Source: a virus. From it: a stretch of 24,758 bases of DNA. The notes beneath the pieces are model-generated. The model was not told where the DNA came from. It did not search any database and saw only the letters and a program-made list of their open reading frames with translations. The stretch spans positions 1-24,758 of the IMG/VR virus record IMGVR_UViG_3300007609_000086. One strand, written 5' to 3'. Shown here piece after piece: positions 1 to 6,349 of the stretch; positions within the stretch are counted from its first letter, which is position 1, and every line of letters starts with the position of its first letter. The translations under genes and the position numbers were made by a program.

Positions 1-16
1 ATTAAAAAAAATTAGT

Positions 17-24
17 TATATTTG
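17..24 (+). promoter_or_regulatory. Candidate Bacteroidota promoter, -7 box
   Basis: TATATTTG followed by CG matches the Bacteroidota -7 consensus TAnnTTTG. The expected -33 TTTG element would lie at or beyond the left edge of the window, so only half of the promoter can be checked. It would drive the replication block starting with the genes at 44 or 144. Confidence 0.5.
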
Positions 25-43
25 CGTATTCAAACCACTACAA

Positions 44-181
44 ATGAAAAAGAACTTTAAAAGACTAAGAGAAGGGGTTAAAACATTTGTATCAACATCT
101 GGGCGAGTAGTGGCGTCACCCTTTTTCTATAATTATAACCACTATGGCAAAAGACAAAAAATCATTCGTATTATACTCTGA
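44..181 (+). CDS. Possible small basic protein, 45 aa
   Basis: A short ORF opens with ATG about 20 bases after the promoter-like box and overlaps the start of the next gene by 38 bases in another frame. The product is basic (starts MKKNFKRLREGVKTF) with no domain I recognise. The position between a promoter and a larger gene fits a leader peptide or small phage protein. The second half, inside the neighbouring gene, could simply be open by chance. Low confidence. Confidence 0.3.
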   Translation: MKKNFKRLREGVKTFVSTSGRVVASPFFYNYNHYGKRQKIIRIIL

Positions 182-737
182 TTTACTCAAGAGTATTGAA
201 CATCTAACAAACGAAGAAAAAGGTATTTTATTTAATCACCTTCTTGAGTATGTTAATGACCTTAACCCAGTTTTGGAAGATAGGTTAATTCTTACAGCAT
301 GGAAGCCTATTGAACTTCAGTTAAAAAGAGACTTAATAAAGTTTGAAGAAGTAAAGCAAAAAAGAAGCCAAGCTGGTAAAAAATCAGCAGAGGTAAGAAG
401 GGCTAAATTTGCTGAAACAAATTCAACACATGTTAAAAGTGTTAAACACCGTTCAACAAATTCAACTGTTAATGTAAATGATAATGTAAATGTAAATGTA
501 ATAAATATACCTACATTCAAAGAGTTTTTACATTACGCTAAGTCAAAGAAAGAAAGCATTAGCACAATGAACTTAAAACTAAAATATGATAGCTGGGTGG
601 AGAACGGGTGGAAGGATGGAAACAATAAACAAATAAAAAACTGGAAATCTAAACTACTAAACACGCTGCCACATATCAAAGAGGATTTGAATGATAGTAA
701 CCCCTTGGATGTTTATAGTCAAAAGCTTAGAAAATGA
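144..737 (+). CDS. DUF6291-type phage replication protein
   Basis: 197 aa. Residues 1-70 (KSFVLYSDLLKSIEHLTNEEK and onward) resemble the N-terminal domain of DUF6291 proteins, found in Bacteroidota phages just upstream of a DnaB-like helicase, as here. A basic stretch near residues 72-92 (KKRSQAGKKSAEVRRAKF) is also typical of phage replication initiators. A low-complexity Asn-Val linker (residues about 110-121) separates it from a C-terminal domain with a Trp-rich segment (YDSWVENGWKDGNNKQIKNW) like that of helicase loader or initiator proteins. The stop overlaps the start of the next gene (ATGA). Likely role: origin recognition or helicase loading, as lambda O/P do; this is inferred from family and position. 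ATG 144 is the first good start. Confidence 0.7.
   Translation: MAKDKKSFVLYSDLLKSIEHLTNEEKGILFNHLLEYVNDLNPVLEDRLILTAWKPIELQLKRDLIKFEEVKQKRSQAGKKSAEVRRAKFAETNSTHVKSVKHRSTNSTVNVNDNVNVNVINIPTFKEFLHYAKSKKESISTMNLKLKYDSWVENGWKDGNNKQIKNWKSKLLNTLPHIKEDLNDSNPLDVYSQKLRK
415..505 (+). repeat. Iteron-like repeat cluster, candidate origin
   Basis: Inside the replication-protein gene, the 12-mer AACAAATTCAAC occurs twice as a direct repeat (416-427 and 455-466). Between and beside the copies are GTTAAA-like hexamers. From 471 to 501 follow hexamers of the type AATGTA/AATGAT, which encode the Asn-Val linker. Lambda's origin likewise consists of iterons inside gene O, so this is a candidate replication origin. 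It could instead be only a low-complexity protein linker. Confidence 0.4.
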
Positions 738-964
738 AATATACAGAAGAGCAATGGAAGTTAATGCAGCAAAGGTTTAACGAAATGACACCCTTTAAGC
801 AAATAGAGACCATTTACAAGCATAAAGAACTATTTGAGGTGGAAAGTATAGGAGAATGGCTCAAAGTATCGCCAAAAGGGCTTAAAATGAGTTTTGAAGT
901 AAAACAAGGAAAGGATAAGGAACAAATAAAATCAATTATAAAGATATGGAGATTAGTAAAGTAG
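734..964 (+). CDS. Hypothetical protein, 76 aa
   Basis: Starts by ATGA overlap with the replication gene and ends 19 bases inside dnaB, so it is tightly built into the operon. Mostly helical and charged (MKYTEEQWKLMQQRFNEMTP); no domain recognised. Its position between an initiator-like protein and a DnaB helicase would suit a small replication accessory protein, but nothing in the sequence proves it. Confidence 0.7.
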   Translation: MKYTEEQWKLMQQRFNEMTPFKQIETIYKHKELFEVESIGEWLKVSPKGLKMSFEVKQGKDKEQIKSIIKIWRLVK

Positions 965-2247
965 AAGAAGCAGTATTAGGAGCAATTTTAATAGATAGCA
1001 AGTGTATACACATTGTAGCTGATAAGCTGGGAGAGCATTTGTTTATTAGCCAGTCTAATAAGATAATTTGCAAACATATATTAGAACTATACAACCAAAG
1101 AAAGGCTATTGACTTGATAACACTTACTTCATCATTAAGAAATTCAAGCGAATTAGATAAAATTGGCGGTGCTTATACAATTGCAGCGGCAACTAACAGA
1201 ACAACATCTTCTGCAAATATTGAGTTTCATATAGCTATTTTAGCTCAAAACTACATGAAAAGAGAAGTGCAAACTATTGGTCAGAAATACTCAACTTTGG
1301 CAAGTGTAGATGTTCAAGATATTTTTAACCTTACTTCTTCATTTGAAAAGGATGTAAGCGGTATTACTGCTAAAATTATTTCAAAGGGTGTGGCAAATGC
1401 TGAAAAGGTTTCTAAAGAGTTTATTGAACATTTAGAAAATGAGGTGATAAACGATGGACTACCTACTCCAATAAACCAACTAGACGAATTATTGGGAGGG
1501 TGGCAAAAATCAGATTTAGTTATTATTGCAGCACGTCCAGGTATGGGAAAGTCTAGCTTAGCTATATCAATTGCAAATACAGCAGCGTTTGAAGCTGCAA
1601 AGAGTGTAGCAATATTTAGCTTAGAAATGCCAACAAGGCAAGTAGCACAGCGTATTTTTAGCATAAAGAGTGGAGTAGATTATTCTAAAGTAAGGAATAG
1701 AGAATTTAATAGCATGGAAAAAGATATACTATTGAGAGTAAATGAAGACTTTAAGCAAACAAAATACTTTATTGATGACACCGCTGGAATAAAACTAAAT
1801 GAGCTAAGAGCAAAGTGCATTAAATTGCAGCGCTCCGAGGGATTAGACATGGTAATTATAGATTATATCCAACTTATGAGATTAGGTTATAAGGTAGGAA
1901 ATAGGGAGCAAGAAGTGTCAGAAATAACTAAGGGATTAAAAGAACTTGCAAAAGAATTAGACGTTCCAGTAATTGCTCTTGCACAGTTAAATAGAGATGT
2001 GGAACAGAGGAGCAATAAAAGACCGCAATTAAGTGACTTAAGAGAAAGTGGTTCTATTGAACAAGATGCAGATATAGTTATGTTTGTAATGCGTCCAGAA
2101 TATTATGACTTCCACGAGTTTGAAAACGAAAGTACAGATGGTTTAGCGTTAATATTAGTTGACAAGCATAGAAATGGAGCTACAAAAGACTTAAAAGCAT
2201 ACTTTAATAAGAACACAATGGAGTTCACAAATATTTATGGTCCATAA
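946..2247 (+). CDS. dnaB: Replicative DNA helicase, DnaB family
   Basis: 433 aa, usual length for a phage DnaB. The N-terminal DnaB domain (residues 1-100; EEAVLGAILIDSKCI) is followed by a RecA-like helicase core with Walker A ARPGMGKSS at residues 196-204 and Walker B MVIIDYIQLM around 302-311. Later come the usual PVIALAQLNRDVEQR and LRESGSIEQDADIVMF motifs. It is the hexameric 5'-3' helicase that unwinds DNA at the fork and recruits primase. ATG 946 gives the family's expected N-terminus and overlaps the previous gene. The DUF6291 protein upstream is its likely loader partner. Confidence 0.97.
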   Translation: MEISKVEEAVLGAILIDSKCIHIVADKLGEHLFISQSNKIICKHILELYNQRKAIDLITLTSSLRNSSELDKIGGAYTIAAATNRTTSSANIEFHIAILAQNYMKREVQTIGQKYSTLASVDVQDIFNLTSSFEKDVSGITAKIISKGVANAEKVSKEFIEHLENEVINDGLPTPINQLDELLGGWQKSDLVIIAARPGMGKSSLAISIANTAAFEAAKSVAIFSLEMPTRQVAQRIFSIKSGVDYSKVRNREFNSMEKDILLRVNEDFKQTKYFIDDTAGIKLNELRAKCIKLQRSEGLDMVIIDYIQLMRLGYKVGNREQEVSEITKGLKELAKELDVPVIALAQLNRDVEQRSNKRPQLSDLRESGSIEQDADIVMFVMRPEYYDFHEFENESTDGLALILVDKHRNGATKDLKAYFNKNTMEFTNIYGP

Positions 2248-2263
2248 ATAATTTAAAATCAAA

Positions 2264-2295
2264 TTTGGAATTGTAAGATATATTTTGTTACTTTG
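2264..2295 (+). promoter_or_regulatory. Candidate promoter before the recombination genes
   Basis: TTTG (2264-2267), a 20-base spacer and TTACTTTG (2288-2295) followed by CG closely match the Bacteroidota promoter form. Transcription would begin shortly before the ATG at 2317. This argues against the in-frame TTG at 2293 as a start codon, because that triplet lies inside the -7 box. Confidence 0.6.
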
Positions 2296-2316
2296 CGTAA
2301 ACAAACAAATAAAGAA

Positions 2317-2862
2317 ATGAACAAAGAAAATAAAAATACATTTGACATACTTAGCGCAATAGATTGCTCCGAGTATGTAGAGAAGAAAGGAAACTTAACT
2401 TACCTTTCATGGGCTTGGGCTTGGGGAATAACTAAAAAGAACTTTCCAGATGCAAACTATGAGGTAATAAACTTTGAAGGCAAACCATACTTAGCAGATG
2501 AACACTTAGGCTACATGGTGCAAACTAAAGTTACTATAAACGAAGAAGTAATACCAATGCACCTTCCAGTCTTAGACTATCGAAACAAGGCAATGAAAGA
2601 AAACGCCACCATGTTTGATATTAACACTTCAATAATGAGATGTTTAACAAAAAACCTTGCAATGTTTGGGTTAGGTCATTACCTTTATGCTGGAGAAGAT
2701 GCAGTTAGACCTATTGAAAAATCATTATCTATTGAAGAAATAAAAGAAGCTGCAAAACAAGCTAAAACAAAAATGGAACTCACAAGGCTTTATAATAAAA
2801 ACAAACCTAACTCAGAAGAGTTATCAGAATATTTTAGGGAACTATTAAAAGAATTAGAATAA
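2317..2862 (+). CDS. Single-strand annealing protein, SAK3/DUF1071 family
   Basis: 181 aa from ATG 2317. The pattern FDILSAIDCSEYVEKKGNLTYLSWAWAWG, then LGYMVQTKVTINEE, PVLDYRNKAM, and the C-terminal FDINTSIMRCLTKNLAMFGLGHYLYAGED is characteristic of the DUF1071 family, now described as SAK3-type single-strand annealing proteins. Such proteins bind ssDNA and anneal complementary strands in phage recombination, the job of Red beta. The PD-(D/E)XK exonuclease two genes downstream would supply ssDNA, giving a Red-like pair. The next gene starts by TAATG overlap. Confidence 0.88.
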   Translation: MNKENKNTFDILSAIDCSEYVEKKGNLTYLSWAWAWGITKKNFPDANYEVINFEGKPYLADEHLGYMVQTKVTINEEVIPMHLPVLDYRNKAMKENATMFDINTSIMRCLTKNLAMFGLGHYLYAGEDAVRPIEKSLSIEEIKEAAKQAKTKMELTRLYNKNKPNSEELSEYFRELLKELE

Positions 2863-3194
2863 TGAAAGAGACAATTAAAGAACTTATTACCATACCAGAG
2901 TTATCTGAAATGTTTGGTTTAAAAAAGAGTTACATATATAAAATGTTGCATGAAAAAAGCTTGCCACATTATAAACCTTTTGGCAAAAAAGTATTTTTTA
3001 AATTAAATGAGATTAATGAAATATTAGAAGTTTCTAAGGTAAAAAGTAATAAATATGAAACAGATAAACTAGACAAACAACGTGAACTTTTAATTGACTT
3101 TATGGATAAAACACAATCTAATTTAGGCTGGGGATGGGATTTGTGGCAATCAGAAAAGTTAGCGGATGAATATTTAAAAGTAAATTTACAATAA
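2862..3194 (+). CDS. Excisionase-like helix-turn-helix protein
   Basis: 110 aa. Residues 8-60 (ITIPELSEMFGLKKSYIYKM, then LPHYKPFGKKVFFKLNEI) form an HTH_17/MerR-excisionase-type DNA-binding domain. The C-terminal 50 residues are charged and unassigned, with a Trp-rich segment (LGWGWDLW). It is coupled to both neighbours by one-base overlap (TAATG), so it is translated with the annealing protein and the exonuclease. A DNA-binding regulator or architectural role is the simplest reading; no integrase is nearby to make it a true excisionase. Confidence 0.75.
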   Translation: MKETIKELITIPELSEMFGLKKSYIYKMLHEKSLPHYKPFGKKVFFKLNEINEILEVSKVKSNKYETDKLDKQRELLIDFMDKTQSNLGWGWDLWQSEKLADEYLKVNLQ

Positions 3195-3865
3195 TGAACA
3201 TTACACAAAGAAAGTCAAGGATAGGACATTACACCAGCAGCCAGATATACAGGCTAATGGGTACTAAAAGAGTAAGAGAAACCTATCAAGAAGAAATAGA
3301 GCTAGAGAAACGTTTAAAGACGGCAATTAAAGAAGATGGAGGTTCAAGGGCATCTAACTGGGGTACTATAATGGAATTTTACGTTAACGAGAACTACCTA
3401 CCTATTGGATGGAATGCTTGGATAGAAGGCACAATAGAAAACGAAGAGTTAAATAATTGGAGTGGAACGCCAGATATTTACAGCGAAGAAGGCATAGGAG
3501 ATATTAAATGCTATGGCAGAAAGAAGTTTGCTAAAATGGCATCAATAATTGAGCAAAATGATTTAGAGCTATTTAAAAAGGAGTTTCCAGATACTTACTG
3601 GCAGTTGACATCAAATGCAGCTTTAGCAGATAAAAGTAAGTGCATGTTATTAATCTACCTACCTTATGAAAAAGAATTAAACGACATAGCTAACTGGGTG
3701 TCTAATTACGAGATAGACCAGCCTTGGAAGTATAGGTTTATTTCAGAGAGTGAAAGCTGGGAGCTGCCATGTCAAAGCAATGAAAGCGACTTTGATAATG
3801 TAATTAGTTTTGAATGGGAGTTAGTAAAAGAAGATGTAGAAGCACTTAAACAGGAATTGGAGTAA
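3194..3865 (+). CDS. PD-(D/E)XK exonuclease (YqaJ/lambda-exo-like)
   Basis: 223 aa. Motifs in order: a basic start with YTSSQIYRLMG, then SNWGTIMEFYV with a conserved acidic residue, then WSGTPDIYSEEGIGDIKCY, which supplies the PD...(D/E)xK catalytic core (Asp of GTPD, Asp-x-Lys of GDIK). Next is YWQLTSNAALADKSKCMLLIYLPY, as in YqaJ-type viral recombinases. It would resect dsDNA ends and feed ssDNA to the SAK3-like protein upstream. Its stop codon TAA runs directly into the first module junction of the downstream array (TAACG at 3863-3867). Confidence 0.85.
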   Translation: MNITQRKSRIGHYTSSQIYRLMGTKRVRETYQEEIELEKRLKTAIKEDGGSRASNWGTIMEFYVNENYLPIGWNAWIEGTIENEELNNWSGTPDIYSEEGIGDIKCYGRKKFAKMASIIEQNDLELFKKEFPDTYWQLTSNAALADKSKCMLLIYLPYEKELNDIANWVSNYEIDQPWKYRFISESESWELPCQSNESDFDNVISFEWELVKEDVEALKQELE

Positions 3866-3872
3866 CGTAGGA

Positions 3873-4159
3873 GTATAAAAACAGTAAAAAGCGGATTATG
3901 AGCAGACAACATCATTATTTAAAAACAGAAACAGAATACTACCAAGCGGTAGAGCGTGGGGAAAAGAAGTTTGAACTACGAAAAAATGACAGAGACTTCA
4001 AAAAGTACGATATGATATACCTTGAAGAAGTTGTAAAAGGTGTAAAAACTGGGCGAATTTTACCACAAATGGAAATACAATATGTGCTAAAAGGTGGTAA
4101 GTACGGATTGAGCGAGGGCTTTTGTATAATTAACTGGTAGCTTTTTATTGGTTTTATAC
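3873..4159. repeat. Module 0: inverted-repeat bracket around the DUF3850 gene
   Basis: Left arm 3873-3892 is GTATAAAAACAGTAAAAAGC and right arm 4140-4159 is GCTTTTTATTGGTTTTATAC; 18 of 20 positions are complementary. The left arm ends 5 bases before the start codon and the right arm begins on the last base of the stop codon, so the bracket fits the gene exactly. AACG precedes it (3864-3867) and ATTGTT follows it, the junction pattern shared along the chain. Confidence 0.75.
3898..4140 (+). CDS. DUF3850 (ASCH/PUA-like) protein
   Basis: 80 aa. HHYLKTETEYYQAVERGEKK, FELRKNDRDFKKYDMIYLEE and the C-terminal YVLKGGKYGLSEGFCIINW match DUF3850, a small ASCH-superfamily domain common in phages. ASCH/PUA folds bind RNA or modified nucleotides, but the role of DUF3850 in phages is not established. 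The gene sits alone inside a 20-bp inverted-repeat bracket, first in the accessory module chain. Confidence 0.88.
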   Translation: MSRQHHYLKTETEYYQAVERGEKKFELRKNDRDFKKYDMIYLEEVVKGVKTGRILPQMEIQYVLKGGKYGLSEGFCIINW

Positions 4160-4162
4160 ATT

Positions 4163-4192
4163 GTTGGCATCATCGTTTTAATGTGTGCCAAC
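4163..4192. repeat. Module 1: gene-less hairpin with CGTTTTAATG loop
   Basis: Arms GTTGGCA (4163-4169) and TGCCAAC (4186-4192) pair perfectly; CAT and ATG just inside can extend the stem. The loop holds CGTTTTAATG (4174-4183), repeated in three other hairpins of this region. It lies between the brackets of the DUF3850 gene and the 81-aa gene. Confidence 0.75.
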
Positions 4193-4198
4193 GGACTT

Positions 4199-4492
4199 GT
4201 ATAAACTCTAGTAATTAAAACCATAACAGAAATGACATATAGAAACTACATAATTGAATACACCGCAAAAGCCAAAAATGGAGCGGTGTTAAAAAGCGGA
4301 AAAATAAGAGCTAAAAACCGAATGAGTGAATTTGAAGCTCAAGTAAAGTTTGAAGAATGGTTAAAGAAAAAACACCCTGAATTTGGACAGTTGATAGTGC
4401 ATAAGTGCTATGTTGACAACCCACTTAGCGGAATTTTTGGCGACATATTAGGCAAGGACAACCCTTTCGGGTTTTAATTATTGAGTTTATAC
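4199..4492. repeat. Module 2: inverted-repeat bracket around the 81-aa gene
   Basis: The left arm 4199-4222 begins GTATAAACTC and ends TAATTAAAACC. The right arm 4470-4492 is its reverse complement apart from two versus three bases in the middle, so 21 pairs are matched. The right arm covers the stop codon (TAA at 4475-4477), and the left arm ends 10 bases before the start. Its arm sequence differs from those of the neighbouring modules. Confidence 0.78.
4232..4477 (+). CDS. Hypothetical phage protein, 81 aa
   Basis: Starts MTYRNYIIEYTAKAKNG and ends DNPLSGIFGDILGKDNPFGF. The first half looks beta-rich, followed by an amphipathic helix (FEAQVKFEEWLKKKHPEF). I recall similar short proteins from Bacteroidota phages but no function. 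The last codons and the stop form part of the right arm of its inverted-repeat bracket, so the C-terminus may be constrained by DNA or RNA structure. Confidence 0.75.
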   Translation: MTYRNYIIEYTAKAKNGAVLKSGKIRAKNRMSEFEAQVKFEEWLKKKHPEFGQLIVHKCYVDNPLSGIFGDILGKDNPFGF

Positions 4493-4495
4493 TGT

Positions 4496-4538
4496 GTTGT
4501 ATGGGCTTTACGCCCTTGCCGTTTTAATGGCATACAAC
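4496..4538. repeat. Module 3: gene-less hairpin with nested stems
   Basis: Outer arms GTTGTATG (4496-4503) and CATACAAC (4531-4538) pair perfectly. Inside lie GGGC tttac GCCC (4503-4515) and GCC gttttaat GGC (4518-4531). CGTTTTAATG is at 4520-4529. It differs from the other hairpins in carrying an extra GC-rich sub-hairpin. Confidence 0.75.
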
Positions 4539-4543
4539 GGACA

Positions 4544-5307
4544 GGCATAAGAATAGTAAAAACACGACTTATGAGTATTAAAAATAAATACAAGGTACAA
4601 AGCATAAATGTAAGCACAGTTAAAGAGTGGTTTCTTAAAAAGCACTACGCTAAAAGAATGCCTAATGTTACTTATTGTTTTGCCCTTTTAGATGAAAATA
4701 ACTTGACTGTTGGTGTTTGTACTTTTGGGTTTCCAATGGCTTCACAATTACAGGCTGCTGTTAATGGAAAGTTTAAAGTTATGGAACTAAATAGGCTTGT
4801 TACAAATGATGATTTGCCAAAAAATTCAACTTCTTATTTTGTTGCAGAGTGTTTAAATAAAATACCTGCACCCATGACCTTTGTTAGTTACGCAGATAGT
4901 GAGCAAGGGCATCATGGTTATATTTATCAAGCTACTAATTGGATTTATACTGGAATGGGTGCTGGTGGTTGGGGTTGGGCTGTAAAAGGGCTTGAACATA
5001 TGCACCACACAAGCATAGAGGATAGTGTTGGTAGGTATGAAAACAGAAATACAGACAAAAGCCTTGAAGAATTATTAAAAGAAAAATATGGTGACAAACT
5101 TTACAAGAAGAAAGAAAGCCCCAAACACAGGTATTTTATGTTTAAAGGAAATAAAGTTGAAAAGAAGATTTTTTGGCAAAATTTTAAGTACAAACAGCAG
5201 CCATACCCTAAAGGGCAAAACAATAGATATGATGCTGGATATAAACCTGCCATACAAACCACTCTTTTTTAAATGCAGAAACTAAGTGTTTTTATTATTT
5301 ATATACC
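4544..5307. repeat. Module 4: inverted-repeat bracket around mom
   Basis: The left arm 4544-4565 (GGCATAAGAATAG...AAAAACAC) and right arm 5286-5307 (GTGTTTTTATTATTTATATA then CC) are complementary at 18 of 22 positions, and one mismatch would be a G-T pair. The left arm ends 5 bases before the start codon at 4571; the right arm begins 13 bases after the stop. Confidence 0.7.
4571..5272 (+). CDS. mom: Mom-family DNA modification protein
   Basis: 233 aa from ATG 4571; an upstream in-frame TTG at 4481 lies inside a bracket arm and was not used. Segments VKEWFLKKHYAKRMP, KVMELNRLVTNDDLPKNSTS, FVSYADSEQGHHGYIYQATN and WIYTGMG match the GNAT-like Mom family. Phage Mu Mom converts adenine to a carbamoylmethyl-type derivative that blocks many restriction enzymes, so an anti-restriction role is likely; the exact modification cannot be read from sequence. 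The C-terminus is AIQTTLF, resembling the QxxLF sliding-clamp-binding peptide and shared with the methyltransferase downstream. It is a single-gene module in the inverted-repeat chain. Confidence 0.88.
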   Translation: MSIKNKYKVQSINVSTVKEWFLKKHYAKRMPNVTYCFALLDENNLTVGVCTFGFPMASQLQAAVNGKFKVMELNRLVTNDDLPKNSTSYFVAECLNKIPAPMTFVSYADSEQGHHGYIYQATNWIYTGMGAGGWGWAVKGLEHMHHTSIEDSVGRYENRNTDKSLEELLKEKYGDKLYKKKESPKHRYFMFKGNKVEKKIFWQNFKYKQQPYPKGQNNRYDAGYKPAIQTTLF

Positions 5308-5309
5308 AT

Positions 5310-5338
5310 GTTGTGCAATCGTTTTAATGTTGCACAAC
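5310..5338. repeat. Module 5: gene-less hairpin with CGTTTTAATG loop
   Basis: Perfect 9-bp arms GTTGTGCAA (5310-5318) and TTGCACAAC (5330-5338) enclose an 11-base loop, T plus CGTTTTAATG (5320-5329). Two bases separate it from the mom bracket and five from the next module. Confidence 0.8.
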
Positions 5339-5343
5339 GTTTA

Positions 5344-5455
5344 ATGTATGAGTAGTGTGGCAAAACTTGTTGGTATGATACTTACAGAGAACCACCCATC
5401 TGGACGCAGTAATCACTGGAATAAAAAAAGGCTGTAAGCCACATTACTTATACAT
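5344..5455. repeat. Module 6: inverted-repeat bracket around a 29-codon ORF
   Basis: Left arm ATGTATGAGTAGTGTGGC (5344-5361) and right arm GCCACATTACTTATACAT (5438-5455) are complementary at 16 of 18 positions; one or both mismatches could be G-T pairs. The left arm contains the start codon of the short ORF, and the right arm begins one base after its stop. Only three bases separate it from module 7, with no hairpin between. Confidence 0.75.
5348..5437 (+). CDS. Possible 29-aa cassette protein
   Basis: Begins MSSVAKLVGMILTENHPSGR and ends in a basic segment (NHWNKKRL). No family recognised. The ORF starts inside the left arm and stops one base before the right arm of module 6, filling the module as the longer genes fill theirs. 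That fit is the main support. It could also be a non-coding spacer. Confidence 0.4.
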   Translation: MSSVAKLVGMILTENHPSGRSNHWNKKRL

Positions 5456-5516
5456 AATGTTATATGCTTTTATTTTTTAGCGTTGGAAAATATTTTTAAA
5501 ATTTCTTTGCATATCT

Positions 5517-5547
5517 ATTGTATATATAAATAATATATATATATTTG
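5517..5547 (+). promoter_or_regulatory. Bacteroidota-type promoter inside module 7
   Basis: TTG (5518-5520), a 19-base spacer and TATATTTG (5540-5547) followed by TAG closely match the Bacteroidota promoter form. The next gene starts at 5572, about 25 bases downstream, so this module carries its own promoter. Confidence 0.7.
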
Positions 5548-5571
5548 TAGAGAACATTAAAACAAAGAGGT

Positions 5572-5820
5572 ATGAAAAAAATTAAAAGATTTTGCAAAGA
5601 GTATAAAATGAAGTTTGAAAAACAAACTTATTTTGGTTTTATAGCATCTATTTTAGTTGATGTAAAAGCAGGTATGGAGCGTGATTTACACACTGGAAAA
5701 CTAATAAGTACTCCTATAAAAAAGATAGGCACAAGAAGAGTTTATTTTGATATGCATACTTATAGTGATGGAGATATATCTTTTGGTAAACAATATAAAA
5801 ACTCACACCCTGCGTTGTAG
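5572..5820 (+). CDS. Hypothetical protein, 82 aa
   Basis: Lysine-rich start (MKKIKRFCKEYKMKFEKQ), an apolar segment (YFGFIASILVDV) and a beta-looking end (RRVYFDMHTYSDGDISFG). No known domain. It is the first gene behind the promoter in module 7. A terminator-like hairpin overlaps its last codons, so it may be expressed more strongly than the two genes after it. Confidence 0.65.
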   Translation: MKKIKRFCKEYKMKFEKQTYFGFIASILVDVKAGMERDLHTGKLISTPIKKIGTRRVYFDMHTYSDGDISFGKQYKNSHPAL

Positions 5821-5828
5821 GGTGTTTT
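5805..5828 (+). terminator. Terminator-like hairpin at the end of the 82-aa gene
   Basis: ACACCCT (5805-5811), a 7-base loop and AGGGTGT (5819-5825) continue into a TTTT run. The stem overlaps the last codons and the stop. The T run is short, so partial termination or 3'-end protection is as likely as full termination. Confidence 0.5.
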
Positions 5829-5840
5829 AGATATACAGAT

Positions 5841-6044
5841 ATGACTGCAAAAGAAAAAGCTAAAGAGTTAATAGAAAAGTATGATAAAAAAATAAACTCA
5901 ATAGCCATTAAGCCCATAAAAGAAGCATCATTAATATTAGTTAATGAAGTACTTGAAAGTTTTATGATAAATATTCCTAAACATCAAATGGATTTTTGGG
6001 AAGAAGTTAAAAAAGAAATAAAAGAATATAAAGGGAGATATTAA
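5841..6044 (+). CDS. Small hypothetical phage protein, 67 aa
   Basis: Begins MTAKEKAKELIEKYDKKINS and ends with HQMDFWEEVKKEIKEYKG. Helical, charged proteins with this opening (MTAKEKAKEL) and a W-x-E-V-K-x-E-I ending recur in flavobacterial phages; the function is unknown to me. Second gene of module 7, 20 bases after the first. Confidence 0.7.
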   Translation: MTAKEKAKELIEKYDKKINSIAIKPIKEASLILVNEVLESFMINIPKHQMDFWEEVKKEIKEYKGRY

Positions 6045-6092
6045 ACTCAAAAACGCCATTAATGAACGGTTACTGGCAAAACTAAGTGAACT

Positions 6093-6221
6093 ATGAAAAA
6101 GAAACTAATAGAGATACCCGAAGAACTATTTAAGAAAATAGAGGAATCTGCTAAAAATAACGTAAGAAGTGTAAATAAAGAGATACAGTTTCTTCTTACG
6201 AGTGCGGTGGGTAAAAAATAA
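6093..6221 (+). CDS. Mini Arc-like ribbon-helix-helix protein, 42 aa
   Basis: The sequence KKLIEIPEELFKKIEESAKN, then RSVNKEIQFLL, fits the beta-strand/helix/helix pattern of Arc/MetJ ribbon-helix-helix DNA-binding proteins, with the typical R-S-x-N-x-E-I of the second helix. At 42 residues it is close to the minimum for the fold, which works as a dimer. It probably represses nearby genes. No toxin partner is evident, so an antitoxin role is speculative. Its stop codon is part of the right arm of module 7. Confidence 0.7.
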   Translation: MKKKLIEIPEELFKKIEESAKNNVRSVNKEIQFLLTSAVGKK

Positions 6222-6235
6222 TTGCATATAACGGT

Positions 6236-6349
6236 AAAGTATATGATTTCGGTGGCGATTGATTGCAGAACTTTTCGCATACCGACTAATTAACAAGACT
6301 GCACAGTGGCTAAAATTAAGCACTATAACGCCACTGAATTATATACATT
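6236..6349. repeat. Module 8: long imperfect stem without a gene
   Basis: The left arm 6236-6257 (AAAGTATATGATTTCGGTGGCG without the middle quoted further) and right arm 6329-6349 pair at 18 of 21 positions with one bulged base. The 71 bases between hold no ORF of note. A competing hairpin CAGTGGC (6304-6310)/GCCACTG (6330-6336) uses the same right arm, so two folds are possible. Flanking TATAAC (6227-6232) and GTTATA (6350-6355) also pair, giving the overall layout of a long integron attC. Confidence 0.6.

Larger units (their letters stand above)
5459..6232. repeat. Module 7: inverted-repeat bracket around three small genes
   Basis: The left arm 5459-5479 (GTTATATGC, two mismatched bases, TTATTTTTTA) and right arm 6212-6232 (TAAAAAATAA, two bases, GCATATAAC) are complementary at 19 of 21 positions. 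The right arm includes the stop codon of the last gene (6219-6221). This is the first gene-bearing module whose arms begin GTT and end AAC; in modules 0-6 that polarity belongs to the gene-less hairpins. Confidence 0.78.

Noticed and set aside
2293-2316. TTG start for the annealing protein
   Set aside because: The triplet is part of the promoter -7 box; ATG 2317 follows at a normal distance.
2287-3866. Bracket around the recombination genes (GTTACT ... AGTAAC)
   Set aside because: Only six bases match, which chance explains in AT-rich sequence.
4481-4570. TTG start that would lengthen Mom by 30 residues
   Set aside because: The added stretch covers a bracket arm and a hairpin of the module chain; ATG 4571 gives a family-like N-terminus.
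5075-5285. ORFs overlapping the end of mom on both strands
   Set aside because: They are frame shadows without recognisable sequence or fitting starts.
6053-6080. Extra module junction between the small genes of module 7 (AACG...GTTACTGGC)
   Set aside because: Only GCCA/TGGC pairs; too weak to split the module, though it could be a worn junction.
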